Assembly (NCBI RefSeq): GCF_900129395.1
Contig: NZ_FQVP01000003.1
Location: 558,001 to 622,000 of the forward strand
Direction: 5' to 3'
DNA: 64,000 nt
Source of the DNA: Pseudosulfitobacter pseudonitzschiae
Lineage (GTDB): Bacteria; Pseudomonadota; Alphaproteobacteria; Rhodobacterales; Rhodobacteraceae
The notes below the pieces were generated by a model that saw only the letters and a list, made by a program, of their open reading frames with translations, had not been told where the DNA came from and made no database searches. The position numbers were made by a program, and so were the translations under genes. This document shows positions 1-9,309 of the stretch, piece by piece (position 1 is the stretch's first letter; each line of letters opens with the position of its first letter).

Positions 1-56
1 TCCAAATTCTGCGGTCAAAGCAATGGTGCAGGTGTTTGCGCGCGCCAGAGTTTTGA

Positions 57-96
57 CCTGTCAGGGAATATAGCCCGTTTCATATACCCTGACAGG
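57..96. repeat. 10-bp inverted repeat near the left window edge
   Basis: CCTGTCAGGG (57-66) is mirrored by CCCTGACAGG (87-96) around a 20-bp AT-rich spacer. Each arm is itself nearly palindromic (CCTG-N-CAGG), so this looks more like a paired operator than a terminator, and there is no T-run. It lies downstream of the efflux pump genes and probably belongs to a gene left of the window. The regulator is unknown. Confidence 0.4.
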
Positions 97-144
97 GTTT
101 GCGGCGTCATCCTTTGGAAAATCACGCAGATTTTTTGCCTGCGG

Positions 145-3100
145 TCAAATTCCCTGCGCCGCCTCCAGTTCCGATTGCAGCCGGGCCTCTTCATGTGCCT
201 TGGGCGTGGCAAAGCGGGCCAGCAGCAGATAGGCCACCGGTGTGAGGTACAGCGTCGACAGCGTCGCCATCCCCAGCCCGCCGACAATGACCCAGCCCAG
301 AGCCTCGCGCGCCTCGGCGCCTGCGCCTGCGGACAGGATCAGCGGAATGCCCCCCACCACGGTCGAGGTCATGGTCATCATCACGGGCCGCAACCGGATG
401 GTCGAGGCATTCAGGATCGCGTCGTGCACGCTGTCGCCCTTGTCGCGCAGCTGATTGGCAAATTCGACGATCAGAATCCCGTTCTTGGCCATGATCCCGA
501 TCAGCATCACCAATCCGATCTGGCTGTAGACGTTCAGGCTTTGCCCCGTCAGCAACAGCGCAAAGACCGCACAGGCCAGCCCAAGCGGCACCGTCGCCAT
601 CACGACCACTGCCGAAATAAAGCTTTCGAATTGCGCGGCCAGCACCAGGAACACCACGAGGATGGCAAAGCCGAAGGTGAGGAAGATGCCAGAATTGGTC
701 TGGTCCAGCGTCGCCGCTTCGGCCAGCGGCACGATGCGGTTGCTTTCGGCCAGAACCTCGTCGCCAATGGCGCGCACCTCGGCCAGCGCATCGCCCAGCG
801 ACAGATCGGGCGTCAACCCCGCCGTCAGCTCGACCGAACGGTTCTGCCCCTCGCGGTCCAATTCGGGGGCAACCGCGCGTTCTTCCAGCGTTACAAAACT
901 GGCCAGCGGCACCATCAGGTCATTGCCCGACTGGACAAAGATGTTCTCAAGGTCGCGCGGATCGTTCACCGGTGTTGAGGTCGATAGCATCTTCACGTCA
1001 AAGCTTTTGTCGTCGATGAACACTGATCCAACGGTGCGCCCGTCCAACATGGCCTGCAACGCCTGACCCAGCCCGGTGATATCAATCCCCAGGTCGGCGG
1101 CCAGTGCACGGTCGATCTGGACGAACAACTGCGGTTGCGTGCGTTCGTATTCCAGCCGGACCTGCCCCATGTCAGGGTTCTGGCTCAACTGTGCGACCAT
1201 GTCCTCGGCGACCTTGCTCAGCTGGTCATAGCTGTCTCCGGTGATCGCAAAGGCCAGCCCGCGCCCCGCGCCGCGAATGCCCAGCGAATTGGGTTGGATC
1301 GCAAAGGCCCGTACCCCGATGATCCCGCCCAGCTTGCCGTTGATCTCGCTCACAATGTCCTGCTGGCTGCGGGTGCGGTCCTCCCATTTGGCCAGTGTGA
1401 ACACCATGAACCCCCGGTTGTCCGCGCCAAAGCCGGTGATCGAAAACACATTGGTGATCTCGCCGGCCTCTTGCATCGGGGCGACGATGTTTTCGATCTC
1501 GCGCATCTTGCTGCGGGTGTAATCCAGTGACACGCCTTGCGGCGCGGTGACGCTCAGCAAGGCGACGGCACGGTCCTCGGCAGGGGTCAGTTCCTGCCGG
1601 ATGCTGCCCGCCATCATCGCGGCGGTGGCGGCAACAATTGCCGCGATCAGCACGATCACGAACGGCATCGCCAGCGCACCGCGCAGGCTGGTCTCGTAGA
1701 GCTGCATCAAACGGTTGCCCAGCCAGATCATCGGTCCGCGCGCGTTCTGGTCGGGAGCTTTCGTCAACATGCGGCTGGCCAGCACCGGACACAGGCTCAG
1801 CGCCACGACCGATGACAACAGCACCGCCATTGCCAGTGTAAAGCCGAATTCGCGGAACAGCCCGCCCGCCTGTCCGGGCAGGAACGACAGCGGTACGAAC
1901 ACCGCAGCAAGGGTCGCGGTGGTGGTCACGACGGCAAAGAACACCTGTGACGTGCCGTTTACGGCAGCGGCCCGTGGTCCCATGCCGGCCACCCGCTGGC
2001 GCACGATGTTTTCCAGCACAACGATGGCGTCATCCACCACCATCCCCGTGGCCAGCACCAGCGCCAGCAAGGTCAGGATGTTGACGGAAAACCCGACCAT
2101 GTAGATCGCAGCCAACGTGCCGATCAGCGCCACAGGCAACGTCAGTGCCGGTATCAGCGTCGCACGAAGGTCGCGCAGGAAAAGAAAGATCACCGCAATC
2201 ACGATGGCCACAGCCCAGCCCAGCGTTTTCAACACCTCCTCGATCGACCCCTGGATAAAGATCGCATCGTCCGAGGTGACCGCGATCGTGACATCCTCGG
2301 GCAGGGTCTGGTTCAACTCCGTCACCACGGCGCGCACGCCGGCCGAAATCTCCAGCGTGTTCGAGGTCGCCTGACGGATCACACCGATGCCCAGACCCTG
2401 CTGCCCGTTGGCCCGCAGCACGGTTTCCCCCGGCGCAGGCCCAAGGGTGACGGTGGCGACATCGCCGACCTTGACGTCACGCTTGATCTCAAGCGCCTCG
2501 AAGGCAGCGGTGGTGGCGACCGTGGCCGTGGTGCGCACGTTGATCGACTGGCGATCCCCCGCCAGATCGCCCGCAGGCGTGTCAAAGGCAAGGTTGGACA
2601 GCGCGCGCTGCATGTCGCCCAGCGTCAGGCCGCGGCTGGCCAGCTTCAGCTGGTCGATGTCCACGCGAAAGATCGGCTCGCGGTCGCCGTAGATTTGCAG
2701 ATCGGCCACGCCATCGATGGAAATCAGCCGGTCTTCGATCCGGTCCTGCACGATGGTGGTTAGTTCTTGTGGCGACCGGCCTGCCGAGGTGACGGCGATG
2801 CGCATCACCGGCTGCGCGTTGGCGTCGGCCTTGACGATCTCGGGCTGGTCAGCGGTTTCGGGCAGCTGGTTGACGATCCGCGCCACCGCATCACGCACGT
2901 CGGTCGCGGCCACGTCGATGTCGACGCTGTCGTTGAATTCCAGCGTCACCCGCGACCGGCCAAAGCGCGAGTTGGACGAGATCGACCGCACACCGGACAC
3001 CCGTCCCACCGCGCCCTCGATCCGCCCTGTCAGCTCTTGGTCCACCGTTTCAGGCGAGGCCCCGTCAAACCGCGTGGTGACGGTGACAACGGGCCGGTCC

Positions 3101-3240
3101 ACGTTGGGCAGTTCACGAATTTCCGCACCGAACAATCCCGCGACACCGGCCAGCACGATCAGCGCGTTCAGCACAAAGGCCAGGATTGGCCTGCGCACGA
3201 ACAGCGCCGTGCCCGAGGATGAGGTCGCTTGCGCGCTCAC
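145..3240 (-). CDS. RND efflux transporter permease (AcrB/MexF-like, HAE1 family)
   Basis: Inner-membrane proton antiporter that exports drugs or other amphiphiles through a tripartite pump. The 1031 residues match the usual family length. The N-terminal membrane helix (about 17-38) is followed by a large periplasmic porter region, a helix bundle from about 340 and a second repeat. The paired aspartates of TM4 are present (D403-D404 in GMVVDDAIVVLEN), as is the lysine region of TM10 (GIMAKNGILIVEF). It starts with GTG and overlaps the adaptor stop in a GTGA junction, so the two are translationally coupled. No outer membrane factor gene is in the window, so a TolC-like partner must be encoded elsewhere. 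Substrate cannot be told. Confidence 0.93.
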   Translation of the reverse strand: MSAQATSSSGTALFVRRPILAFVLNALIVLAGVAGLFGAEIRELPNVDRPVVTVTTRFDGASPETVDQELTGRIEGAVGRVSGVRSISSNSRFGRSRVTLEFNDSVDIDVAATDVRDAVARIVNQLPETADQPEIVKADANAQPVMRIAVTSAGRSPQELTTIVQDRIEDRLISIDGVADLQIYGDREPIFRVDIDQLKLASRGLTLGDMQRALSNLAFDTPAGDLAGDRQSINVRTTATVATTAAFEALEIKRDVKVGDVATVTLGPAPGETVLRANGQQGLGIGVIRQATSNTLEISAGVRAVVTELNQTLPEDVTIAVTSDDAIFIQGSIEEVLKTLGWAVAIVIAVIFLFLRDLRATLIPALTLPVALIGTLAAIYMVGFSVNILTLLALVLATGMVVDDAIVVLENIVRQRVAGMGPRAAAVNGTSQVFFAVVTTTATLAAVFVPLSFLPGQAGGLFREFGFTLAMAVLLSSVVALSLCPVLASRMLTKAPDQNARGPMIWLGNRLMQLYETSLRGALAMPFVIVLIAAIVAATAAMMAGSIRQELTPAEDRAVALLSVTAPQGVSLDYTRSKMREIENIVAPMQEAGEITNVFSITGFGADNRGFMVFTLAKWEDRTRSQQDIVSEINGKLGGIIGVRAFAIQPNSLGIRGAGRGLAFAITGDSYDQLSKVAEDMVAQLSQNPDMGQVRLEYERTQPQLFVQIDRALAADLGIDITGLGQALQAMLDGRTVGSVFIDDKSFDVKMLSTSTPVNDPRDLENIFVQSGNDLMVPLASFVTLEERAVAPELDREGQNRSVELTAGLTPDLSLGDALAEVRAIGDEVLAESNRIVPLAEAATLDQTNSGIFLTFGFAILVVFLVLAAQFESFISAVVVMATVPLGLACAVFALLLTGQSLNVYSQIGLVMLIGIMAKNGILIVEFANQLRDKGDSVHDAILNASTIRLRPVMMTMTSTVVGGIPLILSAGAGAEAREALGWVIVGGLGMATLSTLYLTPVAYLLLARFATPKAHEEARLQSELEAAQGI

Positions 3241-4406
3241 AGTGTGCCACCGCGTGTGGTTTCCTCATCCGCAAGTGCCGATGCCGCGTCGGTACGTGGG
3301 CTGACCTCGGTGCCATTGCGCAAGGATTGCACGCCTTCGGTCACCACTTCATCGTCAGCAGCCAGACCGTCGGCCCGCACCAACACAGCATCGCTGTTGC
3401 GCTGCACGATCTCGACGCTGGCCTGGGCGACCTTGCCTTCACGCACCACCCAGACAAAGGGGCCCTCGCTGGACCACTGCACTGCCAGCGGCGCAATCGA
3501 CAGCAGGGTTTCACCAGGAAAGGACAGGTTGACCGAAAACGCCATGCCCGCGCGCAGCAGGTCCGCATCATTGGGCACGCTACCCTGGACCAGAAGCGTG
3601 CGGCTGGCGCGATCCACAACGCTGTCGATCACGCTGATTTCGCCCTCAAGCTCCGTTCCGGGCTGGCCCAGCGGTGTGGCAATAATCGGTTGGCCCACGG
3701 CAATCTGACCCACGACACGTTCCGGCACGCGAAAGTCGATCAGGATGTCGGACCGGTCGGTGATCGTCACCAGCACATCCTGCGCATTCACGCGGTCGCC
3801 TTCTTCCAGATCGATGATCCCCACCCATCCGCTGATCGGCGCGGTGATCTGGCGCTGGGACAGATCGAACTTGGCTTGCCGCACGGCCAGTTCGGCGCTG
3901 CGCAGGGCCAACTGGCTTTCGCGCAGGCGCACTTCGGTCACCGCGCCCGAGGTTTCCAGCTGCGTGATGCGCTTTGCCTCGGTGTTGGCGTTTTCATATT
4001 CGATCTCTGCCTGTTCCAGCGCGATCTTTTCCGCTTCGTCCTGCAGATGGGCGATGATCGTGCCGGCCTGCACATAGTTGCCCGAGGCAATGGTCAGTTC
4101 GGTGATCGTGCCCACGGCGCTGGACCGCACCGTGACCGAACGCCGCGCGCGCCCGTCGCCAATGGCCGTGATCCGGTCGGCGCGGGCCTGTTCGGCCACA
4201 CGGGCGGTCACGACCGGCACCGCACCACCACTTTGCCCACGGCCCTGGGCTGCGGCCTCTTGCGGGGCAGGAGGTGTCATGCCCAGCAGGTCATACACCC
4301 CCATCCGCGCAAGAAAGGGCTGCGCGGCGGGCACAAAGGCAATCCACACATATACCCCCACAGCGAGGACAATCAGCATCAGAACAATCTGGCGAAGCGC
4401 TTTCAT
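3237..4406 (-). CDS. RND efflux periplasmic adaptor subunit (HlyD/MFP family)
   Basis: Membrane fusion protein bridging the RND permease to an outer membrane channel. I start at the ATG at 4406 (389 aa), which puts a single membrane anchor at residues about 4-25. An upstream in-frame extension has low-complexity shadow-like composition and is left out. After the anchor come the barrel-sandwich (lipoyl) region, a helical hairpin rich in Glu, Ala and Leu at roughly 120-170, and beta-barrel segments. It is the first gene of the pair and its TGA overlaps the permease GTG. Confidence 0.9.
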   Translation of the reverse strand: MKALRQIVLMLIVLAVGVYVWIAFVPAAQPFLARMGVYDLLGMTPPAPQEAAAQGRGQSGGAVPVVTARVAEQARADRITAIGDGRARRSVTVRSSAVGTITELTIASGNYVQAGTIIAHLQDEAEKIALEQAEIEYENANTEAKRITQLETSGAVTEVRLRESQLALRSAELAVRQAKFDLSQRQITAPISGWVGIIDLEEGDRVNAQDVLVTITDRSDILIDFRVPERVVGQIAVGQPIIATPLGQPGTELEGEISVIDSVVDRASRTLLVQGSVPNDADLLRAGMAFSVNLSFPGETLLSIAPLAVQWSSEGPFVWVVREGKVAQASVEIVQRNSDAVLVRADGLAADDEVVTEGVQSLRNGTEVSPRTDAASALADEETTRGGTL

Positions 4407-4765
4407 CAACGGGGGCTTTCGTCTGGTTGTGGGCGAATGATACCATGAAATGTCTGCACACAAATAGCACGTCAAATCGCTCTGTCCCGCCCCCTGCGCC
4501 CCAAGGTCGCGGCCAGATGCTGCCATCAGCGCACCGTGCCCCATTTCCGGCCGGAAGCTGCAGCGCGCAGTCTGGCATAGATGCTTGATACCACACCTAA
4601 AATTTTGCACGGGGCGTTGTGTTACAGTGCACGCAAAAAGTGATGTATCACTTTGCGTTCAACGCATGGACATTCCCCAAGAGCAGTGTTTAACAAGTCG
4701 CAGAAGCCCTTTTGACACCACAGATCAGACAGGCTTGGCGACATTTCAATTCGGGAGGAAACATC
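4407..4765. other. 359-bp divergent intergenic region
   Basis: Separates the divergent efflux adaptor and TRAP binding-protein genes and must hold both promoters. It carries an 8+2+8 palindrome at 4637-4654 (separate entry). A TTGACA at 4712-4717 could be a -35 element for the binding protein, but no convincing -10 follows. No credible gene seen. Confidence 0.5.
4637..4654. promoter_or_regulatory. Palindromic candidate operator, AAAGTGAT-GT-ATCACTTT
   Basis: A perfect 8-bp inverted repeat with a 2-bp centre. It is flanked by ACGC (4631-4634) and GCGT (4655-4658), which extend it apart from a two-base bulge. It lies about 110 bp upstream of the TRAP binding-protein start in the divergent region. 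Compact symmetry of this kind is typical of a dimeric repressor site, but no regulator gene is adjacent. No T-run follows. Confidence 0.45.
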
Positions 4766-5860
4766 GTGGATCGTCGTTCTTTTATTCGTACAGCAGGTGT
4801 AATGGGGGCAGGTGCCGCGGCATCGACGCTGGCCGCACCGGCCGTTGCCCAGGGCAACATCACATGGCGCATGGTGACAACATGGCCAAAGAACTTTCCC
4901 GGTCTGGGCGTCGGCGCACAGCGCCTTGCTGACCGCATCACCGCAGCATCCGGCGGCCGTCTGACTGTTCAGGTCTTTTCGGCAGGCGAGCTTGTGCCGC
5001 CGCTGCAATCGCTGGACGCTGTCATCGACGGCACCGCCGAGATGAGCCATGGCGCTGCCTACTACTGGCAGAACAAATCGCCCGCTCTGTCGTTCTTCAC
5101 CGGTGTGCCCTATGGCATGACCACACCCGAACTGACGGCATGGGTGCGCTTCCTGGGCGGTCAGGAAATCTGGGACGAAATCTATGACCAGTTCGGCGTT
5201 CAGGGCTTCTTGTCCGGCAACACCGGCACGCAGGCCGGCGGCTGGTTCCGCAACGAACTGAACAGCGTCGAGGACGTCAAGGGCATCCGTTTCCGCACCC
5301 CCGGTCTGGGTGGTCGTGTCTGGGAAAAACTGGGCGCAACCGTCACCAACATGGCCGCGGGCGAAATCTTCCAGGCGCTGCAATCGGGCACGCTGGACGC
5401 GGCTGAATTTGTTGGCCCCTACAACGATCTGGCGCTGGGTTTCTATCAGGTCGCCAAGAACTACTACATGCCGTCCTTCGTCGAGCCGGGCCTTGCGACC
5501 GAACTGGTCGTGGACAAGAAGAAATACCAGGAGCTGCCCGACGACCTGCAAGCGATCATCCGTGATGTGAGCCAGGCGGAATACGATCAGGTTGCGTCGG
5601 ACTTTGTCGCCAACGACCCGCGCGCGCTGAAAACGCTGGTCGACGATCACGGTGTGATCGTACGTGCCTTCCCCGACGACATCATGGAAGCGGGTGCCAA
5701 GGCGTCTGTCGAAGTGATCGAGGAGCTGCGCAACAGCGACGACCCGCTGGTGAAAAAGACCACGGAAAGCTTCATCGAGGCGCTGAACCTGGTGCGCGTC
5801 CGCACCGAGACCATCGACTCGCCGCTGGTTGCAGCACGTCAGAAGTACCTGAAGTACTGA
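4766..5860 (+). CDS. TRAP transporter solute-binding protein (DctP family, TakP-like)
   Basis: Periplasmic receptor of a TRAP transporter. I chose the GTG at 4766 because GGGAGG (4753-4758) sits at proper spacing and the product (364 aa) then begins with a Tat signal: twin arginine in DRRSFIRTAG, a hydrophobic stretch, and Ala-X-Ala before QGNITW. The conserved ligand-arginine region appears as KGIRFRTPG. The Tat export and overall pattern resemble TakP-type 2-oxo acid or lactate receptors, but the ligand is inference. The partner membrane genes lie convergently on the other strand, sharing a terminator with it, which is unusual for a TRAP set. Confidence 0.9.
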   Translation: MDRRSFIRTAGVMGAGAAASTLAAPAVAQGNITWRMVTTWPKNFPGLGVGAQRLADRITAASGGRLTVQVFSAGELVPPLQSLDAVIDGTAEMSHGAAYYWQNKSPALSFFTGVPYGMTTPELTAWVRFLGGQEIWDEIYDQFGVQGFLSGNTGTQAGGWFRNELNSVEDVKGIRFRTPGLGGRVWEKLGATVTNMAAGEIFQALQSGTLDAAEFVGPYNDLALGFYQVAKNYYMPSFVEPGLATELVVDKKKYQELPDDLQAIIRDVSQAEYDQVASDFVANDPRALKTLVDDHGVIVRAFPDDIMEAGAKASVEVIEELRNSDDPLVKKTTESFIEALNLVRVRTETIDSPLVAARQKYLKY

Positions 5861-5883
5861 TCCGAAGCGATCCGCAGACACGA

Positions 5884-5913
5884 AAAGGCCCGGTGGAAAC
5901 ACCGGGCCTTTTT
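5884..5913. terminator. Bidirectional intrinsic terminator
   Basis: A perfect 12-bp stem AAAGGCCCGGTG/CACCGGGCCTTT with a GAAA tetraloop and T-tracts on both strands, located between the convergent TRAP binding-protein gene and the TRAP membrane genes. Confidence 0.9.
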
Positions 5914-5933
5914 GCATTTCGGGGGTGCGCATC

Positions 5934-7325
5934 CTAGCTGGCGATCAACCGCGGCAGCCAGGTGACCAGTTCCGGGAACACGAACAGGATCGCAATCGCT
6001 ACGATCTGCAGCAGCACGAAGGGCAGGATGCCCTTGTAGATCGCGCTGGTCGGCAGCTCGGCCGGGGCCACGCCGCGCAGATAGAACAGCGCAAAGCCGA
6101 AGGGCGGGGTCAGGAACGAGGTTTGCAGGTTCACACCCACCATCACACCCAGCCAAACGGGATCGACATCCAGCGCCAGCAATACGGGCGCGGTGATCGG
6201 GATTACGATGAAGATGATTTCGAACGTGTCAAGGATGAAGCCCAGGAAGAACATGATCACCATCACAACGGCCACCGCTGCCAGCTTGCCGCCGGGCAGG
6301 TTGCTCAGGAATTCGTGCACCAGGTTGTCACCGCCCATCATGCGGAAGACCACCGAAAACACCGAGGCCCCCAGCAGGATGACAAAGACCATGCTGGTGA
6401 TCGTCGCGGTCGAAATCGCGGTCTCACGCAGCACGCCAAAGGACAACCGCCAGCGTGTCGCCGCCAGGATCATCGCCCCCACGGCCCCCACCGAGGCCGC
6501 TTCGGTCGGGGTTGCAATCCCGCCCAGGATCGAGCCGAGAACGGCAAGGATCAGCAACAGCGGCGGGACCAGCGCGACAAAGACCTCGCGCAGCAGGTCC
6601 TTCTTTTCTTCAGCAGGAACCGGGGTCGCAGGGCAGGACTCGGGGTCGGTCACGGCCTTGAACAGCACAAACAGCAGGTACAGCACGATCAGCAGGATGC
6701 CCGGCAGCAGCGCACCGGCAAACAGGTCTCCCACGGACACGGGCGTGGGGGCAAAGTTGCCCTTGGCCATCTGCACCTGGCTGTTGATACCTGACAGCAT
6801 GTCCCCCATGAAAATCAGCACGGTCGACGGCGGCACGATCTGTCCCAGCGTTCCGCTGGCGCAGATCACACCCGTGGCCAGCTTGGGGTCATAGCCCGCC
6901 CGCAACATCGCAGGCAGCGAGATCAGACCCATGGTGACCACGGTCGCACCCACAACCCCGGTCGAGGCCGCCAGCATCGCACCCACCAGCACCACAGAAA
7001 AGCCAAGCCCGCCGCGCATGTTGCCAAAGAGCTTGCCCATGGTCAGCAGCAACTGTTCGGCGATCTGACTGCGTTCCAGCATCACCCCCATGAAGATGAA
7101 CAAGGGCACGGCAACCAGCACTTCGTTGGTCATGAACCCGATGTAACGGTTCGGCAGCGAGCCGAAGTTCGACGGATCGAACACACCAAAGGCCAGCCCG
7201 AGGCTGCCGAACAAAAGCGACGTCCCCGCCAGCGTGAATGCCACTGGAAAACCCAGCAGCAAAAAGCCGATAACGCCAAAAAACATCAAAGCGGCGAGCA
7301 GTTCGCCAATCAGGACGGGGTCCAT
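5934..7325 (-). CDS. TRAP transporter large permease subunit (DctM family)
   Basis: Sodium-driven transport subunit of a TRAP system. At 463 aa it is slightly longer than the usual 425-440, because of a hydrophilic loop (about 230-250) rich in Pro, Glu and Lys. About twelve hydrophobic helices are visible, with the family signatures GQIVPPSTVLIFMGD and GGIATPTEAASVGA. Its ATG shares one base with the TAA of the small permease gene (TAATG), implying coupled translation. The likely receptor is the Tat-exported protein encoded convergently at 4766-5860. Confidence 0.93.
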   Translation of the reverse strand: MDPVLIGELLAALMFFGVIGFLLLGFPVAFTLAGTSLLFGSLGLAFGVFDPSNFGSLPNRYIGFMTNEVLVAVPLFIFMGVMLERSQIAEQLLLTMGKLFGNMRGGLGFSVVLVGAMLAASTGVVGATVVTMGLISLPAMLRAGYDPKLATGVICASGTLGQIVPPSTVLIFMGDMLSGINSQVQMAKGNFAPTPVSVGDLFAGALLPGILLIVLYLLFVLFKAVTDPESCPATPVPAEEKKDLLREVFVALVPPLLLILAVLGSILGGIATPTEAASVGAVGAMILAATRWRLSFGVLRETAISTATITSMVFVILLGASVFSVVFRMMGGDNLVHEFLSNLPGGKLAAVAVVMVIMFFLGFILDTFEIIFIVIPITAPVLLALDVDPVWLGVMVGVNLQTSFLTPPFGFALFYLRGVAPAELPTSAIYKGILPFVLLQIVAIAILFVFPELVTWLPRLIAS

Positions 7326-7903
7326 TACACGGCTCCTTCGGGGTGGTCTGCCGCGATGCGGTCTGCACTGTATTGGATCGACGCGGGCACCAGATGCACA
7401 TTGCCGGTCAGGATCAGGATCGAGCGGATGATCATCGCCACACCCTGCAACGCGATCAGCACCGCAAAGGCGATGATGAAGGATTTCAGGATAAAGAGCC
7501 CCGGCATCCCGCCGACGTTCGCCGACGCTTCATGATAGTTCCAGGCCCGTTGCACGAAGGGCATGGAATAGGTGTAGACGATCCACATGAACGGCATCAG
7601 GAACAGGACAACGCCGATCAGATCGGTGATCGCCCGTGTCTTCATCTTGGCGGGGCGATAGAAAATATCCACCCGTACATGATCATCGCGCAACAGCGCG
7701 AAACCGGCCACGGCCGTGAACATCGCACCGTTCAGCCAGATATACAGATCCTGCATCCACACATAGCTGGTGGCGAACAGATACCGCTGTACAACGACTG
7801 TGAAACACACAACCACGATGCCCAGCGACAGCCAGGCGAATGTCTTGCCTACCACCTGGTTAATGGCGCAAATCAGCGCCGCTATCATTCCCAGAAAACG
7901 CAT
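7325..7903 (-). CDS. TRAP transporter small permease subunit (DctQ family)
   Basis: Four-helix membrane subunit that supports DctM. The 192 aa include the usual DctQ pattern: QRYLF after helix one, W-x-QDLYIWLNGAMF at helix two, and DDHVRVDIFY before helix three. A strong Shine-Dalgarno (GGGGGAGGG) precedes the ATG. It is the first gene of the dctQM pair. Confidence 0.92.
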   Translation of the reverse strand: MRFLGMIAALICAINQVVGKTFAWLSLGIVVVCFTVVVQRYLFATSYVWMQDLYIWLNGAMFTAVAGFALLRDDHVRVDIFYRPAKMKTRAITDLIGVVLFLMPFMWIVYTYSMPFVQRAWNYHEASANVGGMPGLFILKSFIIAFAVLIALQGVAMIIRSILILTGNVHLVPASIQYSADRIAADHPEGAV

Positions 7904-8025
7904 CTTCCCTCCCCCTTAACGTGAACAAACCCTTGGTGCAGTCAATCAAAGTGATGCAACCGAATGTCAAGATGTGGAACGACCGGCCACCTGCACACAG
8001 CGGCCATAATCAATCACTTATCCGT

Positions 8026-9309
8026 TCAGAAACCGCTGATCCGCGGCAACCACGTGCTCAGGACCGGCACAAAGGTCAGCAGCATGAGCACGATAAAATT
8101 CGCCAGAAAGAAGGGCGGCATTTCGCGGATCAACGTGGCAGGCCGCAGATTGGCGGCGGATGACACCACAAAGATCAGACTGCCCACCGGTGGCGTTGTC
8201 AGCCCCAGTGTCAGGTTCACGATCACCACGATGGCAAAGTGATCGGGCGCAATCCCCAGCGCGTGGCTGATCGGGGCCAGAATGGGCACCAGGATCATCA
8301 CCCCCGGCAAGGGGTCCATGAACAGGCCAAACAGCAGCATCAACACGTTGACGGCCAGCAGGAACAGAATGGGCGACAGGTTCCACGAAATGATCGTCTC
8401 GGCCAGGAACTGCGGCACGCCCTCGATCACCAGCACCCAGGCAAAGGCCCGCGCCGCGCCTAGGATCAGCAGCACGGCGGCGCTGATCAAGGCGGCGCGC
8501 AGGATGATCGCGGGCAGGTCGCGCAGGCGCAGGGCGCGGTAAATGAACATCCCGCAGAACAGCGCATAGAACACCGCGATCACCGACGCCTCGGTCGGAG
8601 TGAAAATGCCACCGCGAATGCCGCCGACGATCAACACGATCAGCCCCAGCGCGGGCAGCGCCATCGCCGTGGTGCGTAACATCTCGGCCTTGGATGGGCG
8701 CGGTTCGGTGCTGCGGTAATCGCGTTTCCAGCTGACGTATCCGTTCGTCGCAAGGTTGCCCAAGGCCAGCAACAAACCCGGAACAACGCCTGCCATGAAC
8801 AGCGATCCCACCGACACTTCCTGATCTTGCAGGGCGTAGATGATCATCACGATCGACGGCGGAATGATCGGTCCGACGACGGCGCTGGAAATGGTCAGCG
8901 CACCGGCATAGGGGCGGTCGTACCCGCCCTTTTCCATCATGCGGATCATCATTGCACCGGGTCCCGCCGCATCGGCCAAAGCCGAGCCGGAGATGCCCGC
9001 AAACATGGTCGAGGAGATGACGTTGGCATAGCCCAGCCCGCCGCGCAAATGCCCCACGAACTGCGAGGCAAAGCGCAACAGCGTATGCGTGATCGCCCCG
9101 CCGGTCATGATCTCGGCGGCCAGAATAAAGAACGGCACCGCCAGCAGCGGAAAACTGTCCAGCCCCGAAAACATCTCTTTCACCACGACAATCTCGGGGT
9201 AAGAGCTGCCAAAAGCGATGGCCAGAAACACCGATATCGCCATGGCAAAGGCCACCGGCAGGCCAAGGATCATCAGCCCAAAGAGGGATATAAACAGGAT
9301 TTCAGCCAT
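8026..9309 (-). CDS. TRAP transporter large permease subunit (DctM family), second system
   Basis: 427-aa polytopic subunit with the signatures VVGPIIPPSIVMIIYA and GGIFTPTEASVIAV and a C-terminal GLTTPPVGSLIFV. I start at ATG 9309 (MAEILF), which overlaps the small subunit stop by 8 bases (ATGGCTGA). An upstream in-frame start would add only MPPPELP. It is the last gene of a dctP-dctQ-dctM operon. Confidence 0.93.
   Translation of the reverse strand: MAEILFISLFGLMILGLPVAFAMAISVFLAIAFGSSYPEIVVVKEMFSGLDSFPLLAVPFFILAAEIMTGGAITHTLLRFASQFVGHLRGGLGYANVISSTMFAGISGSALADAAGPGAMMIRMMEKGGYDRPYAGALTISSAVVGPIIPPSIVMIIYALQDQEVSVGSLFMAGVVPGLLLALGNLATNGYVSWKRDYRSTEPRPSKAEMLRTTAMALPALGLIVLIVGGIRGGIFTPTEASVIAVFYALFCGMFIYRALRLRDLPAIILRAALISAAVLLILGAARAFAWVLVIEGVPQFLAETIISWNLSPILFLLAVNVLMLLFGLFMDPLPGVMILVPILAPISHALGIAPDHFAIVVIVNLTLGLTTPPVGSLIFVVSSAANLRPATLIREMPPFFLANFIVLMLLTFVPVLSTWLPRISGF

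Noticed and set aside
4622-5932. 436-codon frame antisense to the Tat-type TRAP receptor
   Set aside because: The plus strand has a ribosome site, Tat signal and DctP motifs; the antisense frame also runs across the terminator hairpin.
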